A stretch of 64,000 nucleotides of DNA from Hyphomonadaceae bacterium (GTDB taxonomy: Bacteria; Pseudomonadota; Alphaproteobacteria; Caulobacterales; Hyphomonadaceae), in assembly GCA_016714495.1 (NCBI GenBank), contig JADKDU010000004.1, forward strand, positions 1 to 64,000. The letters run 5' to 3'. A model generated the notes under the pieces. It was not told the origin of the DNA, searched no databases, and saw only the letters and a list, made by a program, of their open reading frames with translations. Every line of letters starts with the position of its first letter. Positions within the stretch are counted from its first letter, which is position 1. The translations under genes and the position numbers were made by a program. Positions 33,136-43,411 of the stretch are shown piece by piece.

Positions 33136-33973
33136 GCCTTCGCGCCGATCTTCAGGCCTTTGACGACGATTATCTTGGCGAGGTTCACGCCGGGGATGAA
33201 CATGTTCGCGGCTTCGGCGCCGGCGTCGAGCAGGAAGTCGCGATCGACCAGCTTGCCGATATAGGCCTCGAACGTGGCTCCGCCGACGCGCGTGTCGCCG
33301 GTGACGGCGTCGACTTCGACAACAGCTTCTTTCTGCTGCCATTTGTAACGCACAGCGTAGATCGGGCGATAATAGAGATCGATGGCGTCGATCTGCATCT
33401 TCTCTTCGATGATGCGGTCGGCTTCGATCTTGTGGATGGCCTGCGAGATGACATCGCGCGTCAGCATCGATGCCTTGGCCTGCGGCGGCACGATGATGGC
33501 GCCGGCCTTGGCCTGCTCGTTGAGGTCTTCCGCGGTAACGGGCATCGCCTCGACGCCGAGATAGGATTTCAGGTTGGGCTCGGCCTTCTTGGTGATGCCG
33601 TCGAACAGCCAGTCGCGCTGCGTGGATTCGCTGCAGCTTCGGTGACGGTGATGGCGACTTCGCGATTGACTGCCGGATACGTTTCAGCGCCGAGCGTGCA
33701 TGACTGTACTTCGGCGCCGACCTTCAGCTTGTGCTGACGCTGGCGTTCGTAGACCTGGCGGGTGGAGGCGCTGAGGCGCCAGAAGGGTTGTAGCCGTAGT
33801 TCGCGGTAGACGACTTCGTAGTCTTCATCCTTCGGCTTGTTGAGAAAGCCGCCGATCTTCGCGAAGGCGCCGAAGGCGTCAGTGCGTTTGGCCCAGGCGC
33901 GGCCTTCGGCCTGCGCTGCTCCGAGCTTGTCGGGCAGGAGAAGGATGCGCTCTTCAGCGAGTTCGACGTTCAT
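33132..33973 (-). pseudogene. Protein of unknown function, frameshifted
   Basis: Two consecutive frames form one protein of about 280 residues: MNVELAEERILLLPDKLG... to VTEAA, then STQRDWLFDGITKKAEPNL to the C terminus KGLKIGAKA. The break is at a TT run (33627-33628); one more T rejoins them. I chose the ATG at 33973 because upstream codons lack similarity or a ribosome binding site. The product contains QPFWRLSASTRQVYERQRQ and AIDLYYRPIYAVRYKWQQK. No signal peptide and no recognised family. It converges with the SPFH-NfeD gene. Confidence 0.75.
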
Positions 33974-34061
33974 GGCAGCCCCGACTGTTGGGGCTATTTT
34001 ATACCAAGGCGGGCCGCCCGGCAAAAGCAAGGACGTGGCAGGCGTTGCGTCAAGATAGCCA

Positions 34062-34508
34062 CTAGCGCCGCTGGCGATTTTCCTCGCAGCCAAGGCGGGC
34101 AAGGGCGTCGGCGCGGTCGTTCTCGGCGTGGCCGGAATGGCCCTTCACCCAGCGCCAGTCTACCTTATGGGCGGCGGCGGCGGCGTCGAGGCGCATCCAG
34201 AGGTCCTGGTTCTTGACCGGCTTCTTGTCGGCGGTTTTCCAGCCATTGCGCTTCCAGCCGAGTATCCACTTGGTGAGGCCGTCCTTCACATATGTGCTGT
34301 CGGTGTGAAGCGTGACCTTCGTGCCGGACGCATGATGTTCCAGCGCGGCGATGGCGGCCATGAGTTCCATGCGGTTGTTGGTCGTGGCCGGCTCGCCGCC
34401 ATGGAGTTCCGTGTCGACGCCATTGGTGCGGATGACGGCGCCCCAGCCGCCCGGACCGGGGTTTCCCGAGCAAGCGCCGTCCGTCCAGATTTCGATCATG
34501 TCGGTCAT
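34062..34508 (-). CDS. rnhA: Ribonuclease HI
   Basis: RNase HI cleaves the RNA strand of RNA-DNA hybrids. The 148-residue product has the complete acidic active site: Asp10 (WTDGACSGNPG), Glu48 (NNRMELM), Asp70 (LHTDSTY) and Asp134, with His124 in WVKGHSG. Start codon at 34508, or three codons later. It belongs to the ispH-thrB-rnhA group that is common in alphaproteobacteria, but here an oppositely oriented gene separates it from thrB. Confidence 0.98.
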   Translation of the reverse strand: MTDMIEIWTDGACSGNPGPGGWGAVIRTNGVDTELHGGEPATTNNRMELMAAIAALEHHASGTKVTLHTDSTYVKDGLTKWILGWKRNGWKTADKKPVKNQDLWMRLDAAAAAHKVDWRWVKGHSGHAENDRADALARLGCEENRQRR

Positions 34509-34558
34509 GCGCGTGAGGTCTGTGTGTTCGTGTCCGGCGTCAAGACTCGCGCTATAGG

Positions 34559-35164
34559 ATGATGGGCATGGGGCACAGTGTTCACCTGATTATCGGTCGA
34601 GGCGCAGCGGTGCAGGCTTTCTTGCGCCGGTGGCCGGGATCGCGCGCCGTGGAGCTTCGGGGCGGCTGGCAGGCGATACCGGTCGAGGATGCGCTCTATG
34701 CCGCCATCGAGGCGAAGGCGCCGGGCGCGACGCGGCCACCGGAGCTGGATATGTCGCCATTCGGGCTGGAGCTGGCGCTGGCCGCCGCGACGGAAGCGGG
34801 CGGCGGGCTGGCCTATGTCGAAACGGATTATTTCGGCGGAACGGGCGGGCAGTCTGCGGTGGCGTTCGTGGACGGGCGCGAGACGATGGCCCCACAGCGG
34901 GCGCGTGGAGGCGGCGGGGCGATCAATCAGGCGCTGCGGGCCATTGGCGTGACGCGCTCGGTTGCGGATGATGAGTTCGATACGATCGGGCTGGGGGAGC
35001 GGCGGTCCATGATCGACTATGAGCCGGAGGGGCCGGTGCGGCTGCGGGCCCTGCCGGAAGATGTTCCCAGAGTAGAATTGAAAGGCGGGCTCCCCGTATG
35101 GCTGGTTGTGCTGGTGATCGTCGCAGCGGTTGCAGGCGGCGTGCTGGTCAGCGGCTTGCGTTAG
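34559..35164 (+). CDS. Hypothetical protein with C-terminal membrane anchor
   Basis: The 201-residue product is predicted cytoplasmic with one membrane helix at the C terminus (about residues 178-198: LPVWLVVLVIVAAVAGGVLV). It contains ELDMSPFGLELALAAATEAG and YVETDYFGGTGGQSAVAF, but no family I recognise. It is divergent from rnhA and its stop overlaps that of thrB by a few bases. It interrupts the ispH-thrB-rnhA cluster. Confidence 0.75.
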   Translation: MMGMGHSVHLIIGRGAAVQAFLRRWPGSRAVELRGGWQAIPVEDALYAAIEAKAPGATRPPELDMSPFGLELALAAATEAGGGLAYVETDYFGGTGGQSAVAFVDGRETMAPQRARGGGGAINQALRAIGVTRSVADDEFDTIGLGERRSMIDYEPEGPVRLRALPEDVPRVELKGGLPVWLVVLVIVAAVAGGVLVSGLR

Positions 35165-36120
35165 GCCCCATAATCCTCCGGCGACTTGGCCTGGCGATGG
35201 AAGCCAAGGCGTTCGGCGTAGTCGAGGGGGTTGTGCGGTTTGACGAGAGCGTCCTTGGGCGTCGCTGCGAGGTCGACAAGGCGGGTCAGGAAGAAGCGCA
35301 TGGCGGCGCCGCGCGCGAGGATGGGGAGGGCGGAACGCTCGCGCGGCTCCAGGCGGCGGACGGTTTCGTAGCTGGAGATCAAGGCGCGGCCCTTGGTGAG
35401 GTTGTATTCGCCGCGCCGTTCGAAACACCACGCATTGAGGCAAACGGCGATGTCGTAGGCGAGGAAATCGGAGCAGGCGAAGTAAAAATCGATCACGCCC
35501 GAGAGCTTTCCATCGAGGAAGAATGTGTTGTCGGGGAACAGGTCGGCATGGATGGCGCCGCCGGGCAGGGTCTTGGGCCAGTTGGCTTTCAGGAAATCGA
35601 GATCGCCCTGAACCTGCGTGGAGAGGCCAGGCGAGAGCGCGTCCGCTGCCGCTTCGCGGCCGGCGAACATCACGGGCCATGAGGCGAGCGACAGATCGTT
35701 CGGCCGCCGCATGCGGAAATCGCCCAGCGCGACATGGAAACGGCCGAGCGCCTGGCCGAGAGCGCGGCACTGGTCGATGTCGGGACGGCGGGGGCTCATG
35801 CCCTGCAGGAACGAGCAGATCACGGCGGGCTTGCCCTGCACGGTGCGGAGCGGGTTTCCGTCTTTCGCGGGAACAGGAAGCGGCGCAGGGAAGCCTTTCG
35901 AGGCAAGGTGTCCCATCATGCCCATGAAGAAGGGCAGGTCTTCCTTCTTCGCGCGCTTCTCGAACACTGTGAGGATGTAGCGGCCCTTAGGCGTCTCGAG
36001 GAGGAAGTTCGAATTCTCCACGCCTTCGGCAATGCCCTTGAACGCCAGCGGCGGACCGAGATCGTACTCGGTCAGCAGCGCGGACAAGGCTGCGTCATCG
36101 ATGTCGGTGTAGACGGCCAT
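35161..36120 (-). CDS. thrB: Homoserine kinase, ThrB2 (APH-fold) type
   Basis: This enzyme phosphorylates homoserine in threonine synthesis. The 319-residue product has the choline/aminoglycoside kinase fold rather than the GHMP fold: N-lobe GVENSNFLLETPKGRYILTV, catalytic AIHADLFPDNTFFLDG and metal-binding GVIDFYFACSDFLAYD. It starts MAVYTDIDDAALSALL, as is usual for the alphaproteobacterial form. It lies 139 bases downstream of ispH in the same orientation. Confidence 0.96.
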   Translation of the reverse strand: MAVYTDIDDAALSALLTEYDLGPPLAFKGIAEGVENSNFLLETPKGRYILTVFEKRAKKEDLPFFMGMMGHLASKGFPAPLPVPAKDGNPLRTVQGKPAVICSFLQGMSPRRPDIDQCRALGQALGRFHVALGDFRMRRPNDLSLASWPVMFAGREAAADALSPGLSTQVQGDLDFLKANWPKTLPGGAIHADLFPDNTFFLDGKLSGVIDFYFACSDFLAYDIAVCLNAWCFERRGEYNLTKGRALISSYETVRRLEPRERSALPILARGAAMRFFLTRLVDLAATPKDALVKPHNPLDYAERLGFHRQAKSPEDYGA

Positions 36121-36259
36121 GAGCGCTGGTTAGGGGCAGAGCAAGCGACAGGCAAGCGAAGTGTGTGATTGTCGAGTGCGTTCGCGCGCGGGCGCATAGG
36201 CTGCCTGCTTATGTGTGCGGGCGCGACCATTTCGCCTGTAATGATACGCACGGGTAGAC

Positions 36260-37234
36260 CTACACGCCTTCGAGCACACGCGGGATGCGGAAGACGACGT
36301 CCTCTTGGGCAGTGACGACTTCCTGAACAGAGACTTCGAACCTTGCGCGGCAGGCGGCGATGACGCCTTGCACGAGGGTTTCGGGGGCGGAGGCGCCGGC
36401 GGTAAGGCCCAATGTCGTCACGCCGTTGAACCAGGCCCAGTCAATGTTGTCGGCCGAAGCGATGAGGTGGGCGCGATCGGCCCCGGAGCGTTCGGCGACT
36501 TCCTTGAGGCGCACCGAATTGGAAGAGTTCGCGGCTCCGATGACGAGAACAAGTTCAGCGTGCTCTGCGATCGCTTTCACGGCTTCCTGCCGGTTGGTGG
36601 TGGCGTAGCAGATGTCGTCCTTGCGGGGCTCGGCCATGTCGGGGAAGCGGCGGCGGAGGGTGGCGACGATGTCTTTCGTGTCGTCAACGGAGAGTGTCGT
36701 CTGCGTCACATAGGCAAGGTTGAGAGGATTGGCAGGCGCGAAGGCTTCGGCGTCAGCGACGGTTTCGATGAGCGTCATTGCGCCGGGGCCAATCTGGCCC
36801 ATCGTTCCGACGACTTCCGGGTGCCCTTCATGCCCGATGAGCAGGATGTGCAGGCCGTTGCGCTCGTGGCGCTGGGCTTCGGCGTGAACCTTGGAAACGA
36901 GCGGGCAGGTGGCGTCGACATAGGTCATGTCGCGTCGGGCGGCTTCGGCGGGGACGACCTTAGGCACGCCATGGGCGGAGAAGACCACCGGGCGGTCGTC
37001 CGGGCATTCAGTGAGTTCCTCGACGAAGACGGCGCCCATCGCCTCGAGCCGCTTTACGACGTGGGCGTTATGGACAATCTCGTGGCGCACGAAGACCGGG
37101 GCGCCCCATTTCGCCAGCGCTTGCTCGACGATCTGGATCGCCCGGTCGACCCCGGCGCAAAAGCCCCGTGGAGCCGCCAGAAGGACCTTTAGCGGGGGAC
37201 GGGATGATTCGGAAACGGTCGGAAAGTCGGGCAA
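36260..37234 (-). CDS. ispH: 4-hydroxy-3-methylbut-2-enyl diphosphate reductase
   Basis: IspH carries out the last step of the non-mevalonate isoprenoid pathway using a 4Fe-4S cluster. The 324-residue product shows the three cluster cysteines in APRGFCAGVDRAI, VDATCPLVSKVH and DDICYATTNRQ, and the substrate motif ANSSNSVRLKEVAERSG. It is the first gene of the ispH-thrB pair and diverges from a lipoprotein gene. Confidence 0.98.
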   Translation of the reverse strand: MPDFPTVSESSRPPLKVLLAAPRGFCAGVDRAIQIVEQALAKWGAPVFVRHEIVHNAHVVKRLEAMGAVFVEELTECPDDRPVVFSAHGVPKVVPAEAARRDMTYVDATCPLVSKVHAEAQRHERNGLHILLIGHEGHPEVVGTMGQIGPGAMTLIETVADAEAFAPANPLNLAYVTQTTLSVDDTKDIVATLRRRFPDMAEPRKDDICYATTNRQEAVKAIAEHAELVLVIGAANSSNSVRLKEVAERSGADRAHLIASADNIDWAWFNGVTTLGLTAGASAPETLVQGVIAACRARFEVSVQEVVTAQEDVVFRIPRVLEGV

Positions 37235-37358
37235 AATTCCGCCTTGTTACGGGTATGGCCTGCGAAGTTGCGTGGCCCGGTCTTTAAAGGCTATCACGCA
37301 CCGTGAAAATGTCGCCGCCTTGGACGCAATCCAAGGGGCCCTGCGTCAGGATGTGCCA

Positions 37359-37934
37359 GTGAAGCGTTTTGTGCCTGCCTGCCTGGGCCTTTCGGCCACG
37401 CTGCTCGCAAGCGGGTGCGCGGCCGTGGAGTCGCTGGACACAACCCCGAACGCCGGTCCGTGCCCGGTGGCTGGCGCGCTTTACGACGCAAACCGTTTGG
37501 TCGAGATCACCGGACCGGAGCGGCATGAAAATGTTGGCTTCACGGGCTCCATCGAGCGCGTGCGCAGCTTCTGCCGTTATCTCGGTGCCAATCCGATCAA
37601 CATGGAAATCGAGATCGATTTCGCCTTCGGCAAGGGCCCGAAGGCTGCGAGCGCCAGCCGGTCCTATCCGGTGTTCGTCACTGTGACCCGGCGGGACCGG
37701 TCTGTGCTGGCCAAGGAGCGGTTCGACGTGAATGTGGTCTTTCCGCCCGGCAAGGACATCGTTCGCATGACCGAAAAGGTGCCGGGCATTGTGATCCCGC
37801 GCGCCAACGAGACGATTGCAGGCACCAATTTCGAGGTCATTGTCGGCTTCGACCTGACGCCGGAACAGGTGGCGTATAACCGATCGGGCACGCGGTTCAC
37901 GATCAACGTTGCACCCCCCGCCAAGCCGCAGTAG
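37359..37934 (+). CDS. Lipoprotein of unknown function
   Basis: The GTG at 37359 begins a signal peptide with a lipobox (CLGLSATLLASGC); a much longer reading frame upstream only runs antisense to ispH. The mature part of about 170 residues includes CPVAGALYDANRLVEITGPE and IEIDFAFGKGPKA and ends NVAPPAKPQ. It looks beta-rich and is probably outer-membrane associated. I recognise no family. It sits 33 bases ahead of argS. Confidence 0.75.
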   Translation: MKRFVPACLGLSATLLASGCAAVESLDTTPNAGPCPVAGALYDANRLVEITGPERHENVGFTGSIERVRSFCRYLGANPINMEIEIDFAFGKGPKAASASRSYPVFVTVTRRDRSVLAKERFDVNVVFPPGKDIVRMTEKVPGIVIPRANETIAGTNFEVIVGFDLTPEQVAYNRSGTRFTINVAPPAKPQ

Positions 37935-37967
37935 TCCGGCGAGGCTTTTCAGCCCCCGGACTTCGAT

Positions 37968-39740
37968 ATGACCCAGACCAAGGATCTCGCCGGCCTACTG
38001 TCGGACGCTGCAGGCGCCGCGTTTGTCGCGCTAGGGCTCGAGGCGCAGCTTGGCGCTATGCGCCGGTCGGACCGGCCGGATCTGGCCGACTTCCAGTGCA
38101 ATGGCGCGATGGCGGCGGCGAAAAAGCTGGGGAAGAATCCGCGAGAGATTGCGACAGCGGTGGTCGAAGCATTGAAAGCGTCGCCGCTGGTGGCGTCGTC
38201 GGAAGTGGCGGGGCCAGGCTTCATCAATGTGCGGCTGTCGGCAGGCGGGCTGTCGAAGCGCGCGGAAGAAATCGCGGCGGATACGCGCGCGGGCGCGCAG
38301 CGTGTGGAGACGCCGCGGCGCGTGGTGATGGATTTTGGCGGCTGGAACGTCGCCAAGGAAATGCACATCGGCCACCTGCGTTCGACGGTGATCGGAGATT
38401 CACTGCAGCGGCTGTTCCGCTTCATGGGTGATAGCGTCACCAGCGACGTGCACCTGGGCGACTGGGGCCTTCAGATGGGCCAGCTGATCAACGAGGTGAA
38501 GCTCGAGCAGCCGAGCCTGCCGTATTTTGTTGCGGCGTTCACCGGGCCGTATCCGGAACAGAGCCCGGTCACAATGGATGATCTGAGCCGGCTTTATCCG
38601 CAGGCGTCGGGCAAGTCGAAGGCGGACGAGGCGCGGCGGGATGAGGATCGCAAAGCGACCCAGGAATTGCAGGCCGGGAGGCCGGGCTATCGCGCGCTGT
38701 GGCGGCACTTCTGCAACGTGACGCGCGTGGGGCTGGAGCGTGAGTGCAAGAGCCTCGGCGTGACATTCGATTTGTGGAAGGGCGAGAGCGATGCCGAGCC
38801 GTTCATTCCCGAGATCGTCAAGGATCTGAAAGCGCGGCAGATTGCGGAGTTCGACGCAGGGGCGTGGATCGTGCGTGTCGCGCGCGAGAGCGACAAGAAG
38901 GAGATGCCGCCGATCATCCTGGTGAATCGGGATGGCGCGATCGGCTATCACGGCTCGGACCTCGGCACGATCGTGGACCGCAAGCAGAGCATTGATCCGC
39001 GGCTGTCGCTCTACATCGTGGACCAGCGACAGGCGCTGCATTTCGAGCAGGTGTTCCGGGCGAGTGATCGCGCTGGCTATCTGCCTGAGAATGAGCTGGA
39101 GCATCTTGGCTTTGGCACCGTGAACGGGCCCGATGGTAAGCCGTTCAAGACGCGCGAGGGCGGCATCCTGAAGCTGCACGAGTTCATCAGCCAGGCCGAT
39201 GCGACGGCGACGGCGCGGATGCGAGAAGCTGAGCTGGGCGCGGATGTCTCCGAGGCCGAGCGGGTTGACATCGCGCACAAGGTGGCGGTGGCGGCGATCA
39301 AATTCTCAGATCTCTCCAACGTGCGGACGACGAACTACATCTTCGATCTCGATCGCTTCGTGTCCTTCGAGGGCAAGACGGGGCCGTATCTTCTGTATGC
39401 GGCGGTGCGGATCAAATCGCTGGCGCGGCGGGCCGAGGCGGAGGGCGTGAAGCAGGGCGCGATCGCGGTGGAGCTGGACGCAGAGCGCGCGCTCGTGCTG
39501 GCGCTCGACGGCTTCGGCGATGCGCTGCGCGGCGCTTACGACAAGCGGATGCCGCATATTCTCTGCGACCACGCCTATGCTTTGGGGCAGGCATTCTCCG
39601 GCTTCTATGCGGCGGCGCCGGTTCTGGTCGAGAGCGATCCGGTGAAGAAGGCGTCACGCCTCGCGCTGGCCCTGGCGACGCTGAAGCAGCTGGAGATCGT
39701 GCTCGGGCTGATCGGGATCGAAATTCCGGAGCGGATGTAG
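37968..39740 (+). CDS. argS: Arginyl-tRNA synthetase
   Basis: ArgS charges tRNA-Arg in the cytoplasm. The 590-residue product has the N-terminal tRNA-binding domain, the class I signature HIGH at residues 133-136 (NVAKEMHIGHLRSTVIGD), GDWGLQMGQLINEV and the C-terminal anticodon-binding helices (EIVLGLIGIEIPERM). No canonical KMSKS is obvious, as is common in ArgS. It is close downstream of a lipoprotein gene and convergent with the HxlR remnant. Confidence 0.97.
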   Translation: MTQTKDLAGLLSDAAGAAFVALGLEAQLGAMRRSDRPDLADFQCNGAMAAAKKLGKNPREIATAVVEALKASPLVASSEVAGPGFINVRLSAGGLSKRAEEIAADTRAGAQRVETPRRVVMDFGGWNVAKEMHIGHLRSTVIGDSLQRLFRFMGDSVTSDVHLGDWGLQMGQLINEVKLEQPSLPYFVAAFTGPYPEQSPVTMDDLSRLYPQASGKSKADEARRDEDRKATQELQAGRPGYRALWRHFCNVTRVGLERECKSLGVTFDLWKGESDAEPFIPEIVKDLKARQIAEFDAGAWIVRVARESDKKEMPPIILVNRDGAIGYHGSDLGTIVDRKQSIDPRLSLYIVDQRQALHFEQVFRASDRAGYLPENELEHLGFGTVNGPDGKPFKTREGGILKLHEFISQADATATARMREAELGADVSEAERVDIAHKVAVAAIKFSDLSNVRTTNYIFDLDRFVSFEGKTGPYLLYAAVRIKSLARRAEAEGVKQGAIAVELDAERALVLALDGFGDALRGAYDKRMPHILCDHAYALGQAFSGFYAAAPVLVESDPVKKASRLALALATLKQLEIVLGLIGIEIPERM

Positions 39741-39757
39741 AGTCGGCGGCGGCCTGC

Positions 39758-39991
39758 TCAGTTCGCGCTACTGCTCCACGTCACGCGTTCGGCGAGGACG
39801 CGGGTGACTTCAACCATGTTTTCCGTTCCCCAGCTGCAGAGCGGAACAAGCGCTTCGGACGGACTGTGGGCGAGCGCCGTTAGGTTGTAATCGACGCGTG
39901 GCGGGACCTCCCTGTAATCCGTCCGCGTCACGATGCGGTCGGACTTCATCTCTTTCAGGTGCTGGGTCAGCATCTTGTCGCTGACGCCGCC
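39758..39991 (-). pseudogene. HxlR-type winged-helix regulator, N terminus lost
   Basis: The C-terminal 77 residues are clear: GGVSDKMLTQHLKEMKSDRI, then REVPPRVDYNLTALAHS and LCSWGTENMVEV, the recognition helix, wing and dimer helix of HxlR proteins. Upstream the match fades and reading enters the G-rich tract at 40067. About 40 N-terminal residues are missing. HxlR genes are typically divergent from the oxidoreductase they control, and an SDR fragment lies just beyond the tract. The truncation may be an assembly fault. Confidence 0.75.
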
Positions 39992-40066
39992 GTAGCTGGG
40001 TGTCCATCCAGCTGAGTGCAACCTCAATGAAGGATGCAACGAGATGAAGAGACTTGAAAGCAAGAC

Positions 40067-40203
40067 GGGGGGGGGGCCGGGGGGGGGAGGGGAACGGGGG
40101 GGGGGCGGGGGGGGGGGGGTCCACGGGGGAGGGGGGGTCGGCCCTTTTTCCGGGGGGGGGGGGCGGGGGGGGGGGGGGGGGCGGTGGGGGGTGGGGGGGG
40201 GGC
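40067..40203. other. Near-homopolymeric G tract, probably an assembly artefact
   Basis: Almost every base is G on the plus strand, with runs over ten long and only scattered C, A or T. Smaller G-inflated patches follow to about 40350. It occupies the place where the HxlR N terminus, a divergent promoter and most of the SDR gene should be. It codes for nothing credible in any frame. Confidence 0.75.
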
Positions 40204-40355
40204 TGGACGCGACCGACTTCGAGGGACGCGCCGCGGGCGGGGGCAAACCTGAGCACTACGACAGGACGCAAGAGGCTGATATTTACCGTCACGCCGTTGC
40301 GCGGAGTCACGACTGGCTGGTGAGGGGGGCCGGGGGCGCAGGGGGTGAGGAAGCT

Positions 40356-40502
40356 ATGTCCGCCATGGGGAAACTGACGCCGCTTGAGCGGATGGGCGAT
40401 CCGGCTGAAACGGCTGCGGTTGCGGCGTTTTTGGCGTCAGGCGACAGCAGCTTCATGATCGGCAGCGAGGTTTTCGTGGATGGCGGCTTCGCTCAGATCT
40501 GA
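40356..40502 (+). pseudogene. SDR oxidoreductase, C-terminal fragment
   Basis: The last 48 residues (GKLTPLERMGDPAETAAVAA, FLASGDSSFMIGSEVFVDGG) are the standard C-terminal end of a short-chain dehydrogenase. The Rossmann fold and YxxxK active site, about 190 residues, are absent; upstream is the G-rich tract. It was probably an intact gene divergent from the HxlR regulator. Confidence 0.75.
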
Positions 40503-40535
40503 TGCAAGGCCCCCCTGCATCAATTGCATGCTACG

Positions 40536-40562
40536 GAGCCCCGGCGATCTTCCCCGGGGCTC
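40536..40562 (+). terminator. Hairpin after the SDR fragment
   Basis: GAGCCCCGG (40536-40544) pairs with CCGGGGCTC (40554-40562) around a 9-base loop, 34 bases after the SDR stop. The following T-run is weak, so it is a probable rather than certain terminator. Confidence 0.5.
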
Positions 40563-40638
40563 TTCGGCTGGATTGCACGGTCTAGGCATGTATCTTCGAC
40601 ATGCGGTGGTAGGGCAGTAGTTATCGGAGAGCGGGCCA

Positions 40639-41106
40639 GTGCAAGTGAAGCTCGATTTTCGCGTGGACGACCTATCCGGCGCGGCGACACAGGCGCTGGT
40701 GAAGCGGCATCTGGCCGGGATGTACGAGAATTCTCCGGCTTGTAGCGTGCATGCGTTTGATATCGACAAGCTGCGCCAGCCAGGCGTGACGTTCTGGTCG
40801 GGTTGGGCGGGCGATGAGATTGCGGTGATGGGCGCGCTGAAGCGGATCGATGCGACGCGCGGCGAGATCAAATCCATGCGCGTGGCGGATGGGTTTCTGG
40901 GTAGGGGCGCGGGCCGCGCGATGCTGGAGCACATCCTCACAGAGGCACGGCGTGTGGGGATGAGGAGCCTTTGGCTGGAGACCGGCTCGGTCGATGCCTT
41001 CGTGCCGGCGATCAGGCTATATGAAAGCGCGGGCTTTGTGCAATGCGGGCCGTTTGAAGGCTACACCGACGATCCGTTCAGCATGTTCATGACGCGGGAG
41101 TTGTGA
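40639..41106 (+). CDS. GNAT family N-acetyltransferase
   Basis: The 155-residue product transfers an acetyl group from acetyl-CoA to an unknown amine. The acetyl-CoA binding motif is in MRVADGFLGRGAGRAMLEHI, and the C-terminal LWLETGSVDAFVPAIRLYES followed by GFVQCGPF is typical of the YjgM/PhnO-like subgroup. The start is a GTG at 40639. It stands alone, with its stop three bases from the minus-strand gene downstream. Confidence 0.88.
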   Translation: MQVKLDFRVDDLSGAATQALVKRHLAGMYENSPACSVHAFDIDKLRQPGVTFWSGWAGDEIAVMGALKRIDATRGEIKSMRVADGFLGRGAGRAMLEHILTEARRVGMRSLWLETGSVDAFVPAIRLYESAGFVQCGPFEGYTDDPFSMFMTREL

Positions 41107-41109
41107 GCG

Positions 41110-41454
41110 CTACTTCTTTTTCTTCGCCGGAGAATTCTTTGCGGGCGCGGCTTTCCTGGCCGTCTTCGCTGACGCCTCGGCGGCTTTCTTCACCGGGCCC
41201 TTCACGGCAGGCTTTTCGATCGCAAGGGCTGGGCCGCCATTGCCCGGCATGAGCCAGATGGCGGTCACCGCATTGGCGTGGCCATGACCCAGACCCATCG
41301 CTTTCATCAGGTGAGACCGAAGCTCGCCATGCTTCTTGAGACCAGACTTCGAGAGGACGAGCGAGAAATGCTCGTATGTCTTGCCGGAGGCCTTTTCAGC
41401 GTTGGCGAGGTAGGTCTGGAATCCCTTGTGGAGTTTCGATCGATCCAGAGCCAT
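41110..41454 (-). CDS. DUF4287-like protein with histone H1-like tail
   Basis: The 114-residue product has an N-terminal helical domain like DUF4287 (GFQTYLANAEKASGKTYEHF, then KKHGELRSHLMKAMGLGHGH) and from about residue 82 a Lys/Ala/Pro-rich tail (PVKKAAEASAKTARKAAPAK) ending in KKKK. Such tails resemble histone H1 and bind DNA nonspecifically in other proteins. A nucleoid or DNA-binding role is inferred only. It lies 17 bases upstream of nothing else in the same direction except the M28 gene, whose start is far away. Confidence 0.75.
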   Translation of the reverse strand: MALDRSKLHKGFQTYLANAEKASGKTYEHFSLVLSKSGLKKHGELRSHLMKAMGLGHGHANAVTAIWLMPGNGGPALAIEKPAVKGPVKKAAEASAKTARKAAPAKNSPAKKKK

Positions 41455-41471
41455 CTCGCTATTCCTCTCGA

Positions 41472-43178
<1,707 letters not shown>

Positions 43179-43411
43179 CTACATCTCCCTCAAAGTGCGG
43201 GCACATTATCCCGAGGACGGGAACCAGCAAAGGGAGGGAATTGCGGCATCTGGGAGTAGAAGCCCGGCAAATTAAAAGGCCCAGCATTTGCGTGCTGGGC
43301 CATTCAAAACCACATGAAACTTCCAAACTTGCGTTCTTCATTTTCAGCCGGTTCGGACAATCAACGTCAGATTCGCAGAACGGTTCCGGTGTTCTGGCGT
43401 TTTTACATGGG
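43179..43411. other. Intergenic region between M28 peptidase and pirin genes
   Basis: About 230 bases without a credible gene. It holds the intrinsic terminator of the pirin gene (43274-43301) and presumably the promoter of the peptidase gene near 43200-43250, which I cannot place confidently. Confidence 0.5.
43274..43301 (-). terminator. Intrinsic terminator of the pirin gene
   Basis: GGCCCAGCA and TGCTGGGCC form a perfect 9-bp stem (43278-43286 with 43293-43301) around a 6-base loop. On the minus strand it is followed by TTTTAATTT, the run expected for termination of the gene ending at 43412. Confidence 0.85.

Noticed and set aside
34505..35770. A 421-codon minus-strand frame
   Set aside because: It overlaps thrB in another frame and covers the plus-strand gene; Arg/Pro-rich and without a family.
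40067..40203. The G tract as a functional G-quadruplex promoter element
   Set aside because: The length and purity, plus truncated genes on both sides, fit a sequencing or assembly fault better.
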